Below, piece after piece: positions 33,192-35,839 of a stretch of 35,839 nucleotides of DNA. Each line of letters begins with the position of its first letter. Positions within the stretch are counted from its first letter, which is position 1. The notes under the pieces are model-generated. The model saw only the letters and a list, made by a program, of their open reading frames with translations. It ran no database searches and was not told the DNA's origin. A program made the position numbers and the translations under genes. The DNA comes from Candidatus Bathyarchaeota archaeon. GTDB lineage: Archaea; Thermoproteota; Bathyarchaeia; 40CM-2-53-6; RBG-13-38-9. The stretch is from contig JAGTRD010000002.1 in NCBI GenBank assembly GCA_018396915.1, forward strand, positions 112,706-148,544, read 5' to 3'.

Positions 33192-34577
33192 ATGGTGGAG
33201 AGGGTATCTGTCCTTAAGTTTGGAGGTAGCCTAATAGATTTCACCGGAACAAATATTCCACTCATAATCAGGCGGATCTTAGACTATAGGGGGTCTGGTA
33301 TGAGTGGCGCTGTCGCTGTCTTCTCAGCACCTAAAGGTGTAACTGACAGATTGTTGGCTGTGGGAGAGGCAAGGGCCCATGGCAGAAGCTACGACATAGA
33401 TGAAATATTTCAATCCTATCGGGACCTCGCATTCAAATATGTTGATAGTAGATTTATTCCGGAGTTTCAGAGTGAGTTGGATGGGTATAAGTGTGAGGTT
33501 GAGGAGACTCTCCTTAAGGTCGATAGGAGATTCGACGGTTCAGAGAAGGCTAGGGTCCTCACAAGCGGTGGCGAGCTCCCAACAGCCTCCCTTATGAAGT
33601 ACATCTTGAAATCGCGGTCCGTGGAGTCTGCCTGTCCACCAAAGTCTGAGTGGCCCATTGTGACCGATGATAATTTTGACAGTGCAACTCCAGACTTCGA
33701 ACTCAGCAGAAGAAGAATTCCCAAACTCTTCAAGCTCATCGATGAAGGATTTATAATCTCTATCGGAGGATTCTTGGGCGTCACATATGATGGCCTCGAA
33801 ACGCTCCTGGGAAGAGGTGGATCTGACCAGACGGCTGTATTCCTGGCTTGCCTGTTTAGGGAGCGTTATGAGATTGAGACTATTCTTATGAAAGAGACGC
33901 CGGTCCAGAGCGCCGATCCAGCTACTGTTAAAGGTGAAGGTCTTAAGAGGGTACCTGTTATGACTTACAATGAGGCTTCGAAAGCAACTGTTTCAGGGAT
34001 GACGATCATACAGAATGCGGCTGTTAGACTTGCGATGCAGCACAGGCTCCCAGTCACAGTCGCTCCACTCAAGGATCCCGAACTAAAAACGGTAATTCAA
34101 TCTGACGATCCGAGTGGGAGGATAGTCAAGTGTGTGACTGGGTTGAGGGGTTGCGCAATAGTTACCATGAGAAGTGAAGGAAGCAGATCCCTTGAAGATT
34201 GCCTCAGACTATGGGAGGGATACGACAATTTCATCGATCTGGGTACTGAAGTTATGGAGACTGGGGAGGTGATAAGAGACTTCCTGATATATGATGCTGA
34301 GTTTGTTAAGAAGCATGAGGAGCAGTTGAAATCCTTCGATAAAATGATGCATGTTGAGTATGGGGTCGGCTTAGTTACTTTGATAGGTGACAGGATGAAG
34401 GACTCCCCAGGCGTTGCATCAATTGCCATAGGATCTATTCCAAATATCAACATCAAAAGAGGTATCTTCGCACCCCATACATCCCAAATAATCCTAGTGG
34501 TTAAGGATGAAGATGTTCCAGAGGCTGTGAGACGGATCCATTCTCAAATCGAAAAGATCAATGAGAGGAGAACTTGA
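33192..34577 (+). CDS. lysC: Aspartate kinase
   Basis: 461 residues from ATG 33192. Phosphorylates aspartate, the first step to Lys, Thr, Met and Ile. The amino-acid-kinase domain starts with VSVLKFGGSL (lysine of the KFGG motif near residue 9) and has LTSGGELPTASL near residue 124 and LLGRGGSDQTAVFLA near residue 209. The C-terminal third resembles paired ACT regulatory domains (VEYGVGLVTLIGDRMKDSPGVASIA), so feedback control by lysine or threonine is likely. It stands alone, divergent from iorA. Confidence 0.9.
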   Translation: MVERVSVLKFGGSLIDFTGTNIPLIIRRILDYRGSGMSGAVAVFSAPKGVTDRLLAVGEARAHGRSYDIDEIFQSYRDLAFKYVDSRFIPEFQSELDGYKCEVEETLLKVDRRFDGSEKARVLTSGGELPTASLMKYILKSRSVESACPPKSEWPIVTDDNFDSATPDFELSRRRIPKLFKLIDEGFIISIGGFLGVTYDGLETLLGRGGSDQTAVFLACLFRERYEIETILMKETPVQSADPATVKGEGLKRVPVMTYNEASKATVSGMTIIQNAAVRLAMQHRLPVTVAPLKDPELKTVIQSDDPSGRIVKCVTGLRGCAIVTMRSEGSRSLEDCLRLWEGYDNFIDLGTEVMETGEVIRDFLIYDAEFVKKHEEQLKSFDKMMHVEYGVGLVTLIGDRMKDSPGVASIAIGSIPNINIKRGIFAPHTSQIILVVKDEDVPEAVRRIHSQIEKINERRT

Positions 34578-34597
34578 TGAGAATACAATACGGATTC

Positions 34598-34612
34598 GTC
34601 TAAAAGTTAGAC
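34598..34612. terminator. Small inverted repeat between convergent lysC and URO-D genes
   Basis: GTCTAA and TTAGAC pair perfectly around a three-base loop, 21 bases after the lysC stop and 26 bases beyond the stop of the convergent gene. It may mark transcript ends from both sides, but no clear T-run follows, so this is weak. Confidence 0.25.
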
Positions 34613-34637
34613 TAGTCTTAAACGGTCTCTCTAAGCC

Positions 34638-35765
34638 CTATTTTGTGTATTTCCCGTATCTCCTCGCCTCATCGACCATCACTGAGATATTCTCAGTCTT
34701 GACGTTACTGTGTAGGGAGTTGCTGTCTGAAAGGATGAATCCCCCATTCTCAGCCGCTGCATCTATACATCTTCTAACCTCACACCTAACTTGGTTCTCA
34801 GAGCCGAATGGGAGTATATAGGCGCAGTCAACATTACCCCTAAGAAATATTCGGTCTCCATAGATCATCTTGACCTTTGCCAGATCCATGACGCTAGGTT
34901 CAATTGGATGTAGTCCGTCTATGCCTAGACTGATCAGGTCCTCAAGTATGGGATACAAGTTTCCATCTGAATGCTTCATGACAGGTATGTTATGGGATTT
35001 ACACTCCTCAACCATTCTCTTGATGTATGGAAAGAAATATTCTCTGAGAAGTCTTGGTGAGAACATGGGACCTTTGGAGTCGGCTAAGTCGTCACCCTCA
35101 ACTATCAGGTCCACACCAACATCGATTATTCTTCTCAATAGGCCGAGCTGATATTTGAAGACCAAGTCGATCAACTTTCTTGCAAACTCCGGTCTCCTGT
35201 AAAGATCCAAAACCAGTTTGTCTATCCCTCCCCTCATCTCAAATGGTCCGGTCACAACCGAGTGGCACCAGCAACATACAGGATACTCGTTGCCAGCTAT
35301 AGCCACGGTATCTTCTAAAATCTCTAGACTGATCTCCTCAGGATCAGGAATATTGAGTTGATCCAAGTCTTCAGGTGACTTTACAACTCCATCGATCCAG
35401 TACGTGGTCTTGACATCAGGCTTAACCTTGAAGACCCTTCCAAGATGGTCGATGAATGTATGGCTGTCTATAAATTTGGGTTTGTAACCTTGAGGGTACA
35501 TGTTCCAGTCATTGACCATCAAGGCATCGAATCCTAGCTTTATGCAAGCCTCATTCACCAGTCTCTGATTATGCTTGGCCACATGGTTCATGTCAAACTT
35601 AGGCCTGTCGACGTGAGACTGGAGGTGGAGGATGCTCATAGGCGGGTCTCCAAGGATCCTTTGGGCATGAATAGGGTCGAGATTTGTTCCGTCAACTGGA
35701 ACCATGTCTGGAACCTCCATATGAACTGCCTTCATGTAACGCTCCTTATGATCCAATCTTCCCAA
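34638..35765 (-). CDS. Uroporphyrinogen decarboxylase-superfamily protein
   Basis: 375 residues. A TIM-barrel of the URO-D superfamily, which includes haem-pathway decarboxylase and many corrinoid-linked methyltransferases (MtaA, MtbA, CmuA types). Recognisable stretches: the start GRLDHKERYMKAVHMEVPDMVPVDG, MKHSDGNLYPILEDLISLGIDGLHPIEP near residue 260, and IFLRGNVDCAYILPFG near residue 300. The arginine-rich N-terminal signature of true HemE is absent, so methyl transfer or another role is more likely than haem synthesis. No corrinoid protein gene is adjacent in the window. Confidence 0.78.
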   Translation of the reverse strand: MGRLDHKERYMKAVHMEVPDMVPVDGTNLDPIHAQRILGDPPMSILHLQSHVDRPKFDMNHVAKHNQRLVNEACIKLGFDALMVNDWNMYPQGYKPKFIDSHTFIDHLGRVFKVKPDVKTTYWIDGVVKSPEDLDQLNIPDPEEISLEILEDTVAIAGNEYPVCCWCHSVVTGPFEMRGGIDKLVLDLYRRPEFARKLIDLVFKYQLGLLRRIIDVGVDLIVEGDDLADSKGPMFSPRLLREYFFPYIKRMVEECKSHNIPVMKHSDGNLYPILEDLISLGIDGLHPIEPSVMDLAKVKMIYGDRIFLRGNVDCAYILPFGSENQVRCEVRRCIDAAAENGGFILSDSNSLHSNVKTENISVMVDEARRYGKYTK

Positions 35766-35839
35766 CCCAACCTTATTGTAGCAGGTGAAGAGTCAAAAGC
35801 TTTCCTTTAATCGACATCTTATAGTCAAATCTTATTACT

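Noticed and set aside
1-35839. CRISPR arrays, insertion sequences, integrase or phage genes
   Set aside because: No repeated spacer-like units, transposase or integrase motifs were seen on either strand; the region is mostly core and metabolic genes.

Overview
The window is archaeal. The ribosomal stalk proteins (uL10 and an acidic P1 ending in GLGALFG), uL11, uL1, SecE, Spt5/NusG, GEK1-type D-aminoacyl-tRNA deacylase, archaeal-type AspRS, AlaRS, LeuRS and PheRS, ADP-forming acyl-CoA synthetase and TATA-type promoters all say so. Abundant bulge-helix-bulge (BHB) introns and the peptide/amino-acid fermentation genes suggest a TACK lineage, perhaps Bathyarchaeia. That placement is inference, since no rRNA is present.

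Layout: (1) 1-1461, the tail of eL40 and a convergent aspS. (2) 1462-4272, a 400-base gap, a KH-domain protein, argF and dtdA. (3) 4403-13258, a translation block secE-spt5-rplK-rplA-rplJ-rpl12-alaS-leuS on the plus strand. (4) 13282-19542, mostly minus strand: ilvE, pheT, pheS, a small EF-Tu-domain-2-like protein and an ADP-forming acyl-CoA synthetase alpha subunit. (5) 19776-20010, a tRNA-Trp gene split by several introns, then mobB, a Gfo/Idh/MocA oxidoreductase and a zinc-ribbon cysE. (6) 22479-33092, an amino/organic-acid island: two phenylacetate-CoA ligase paralogues around a double-ACT protein, a branched-chain amino-acid ABC transporter in two convergent halves (livGF plus, livMH and livK minus), and indolepyruvate:ferredoxin oxidoreductase iorBA. 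(7) 33192-35765, aspartate kinase and a URO-D-superfamily protein.

Two observations stand out. First, argF is interrupted at 2646-2678 by a 33-base insert that has an in-frame stop and folds into a textbook archaeal BHB splice motif. Removing it exactly rebuilds the STRTR carbamoyl-phosphate loop of ornithine carbamoyltransferase, so this looks like a protein-coding intron cut by the tRNA splicing endonuclease. Second, 19776-20010 does not read as a tRNA until about five introns are removed; the remaining 77 bases form a complete tRNA-Trp(CCA) with an encoded CCA. Two of its introns (positions 10/11 and 59/60) have exact BHB geometry. Each case strengthens the other: this genome appears rich in BHB introns, including in mRNA.

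The metabolic genes fit together. Liv imports branched-chain or aromatic amino acids, and IlvE-type transamination gives 2-oxoacids. IorAB oxidises aryl pyruvates to aryl-acetyl-CoA with ferredoxin. The PaaK proteins and the ADP-forming synthetase interconvert the acyl-CoA and the free acid, the latter saving ATP.
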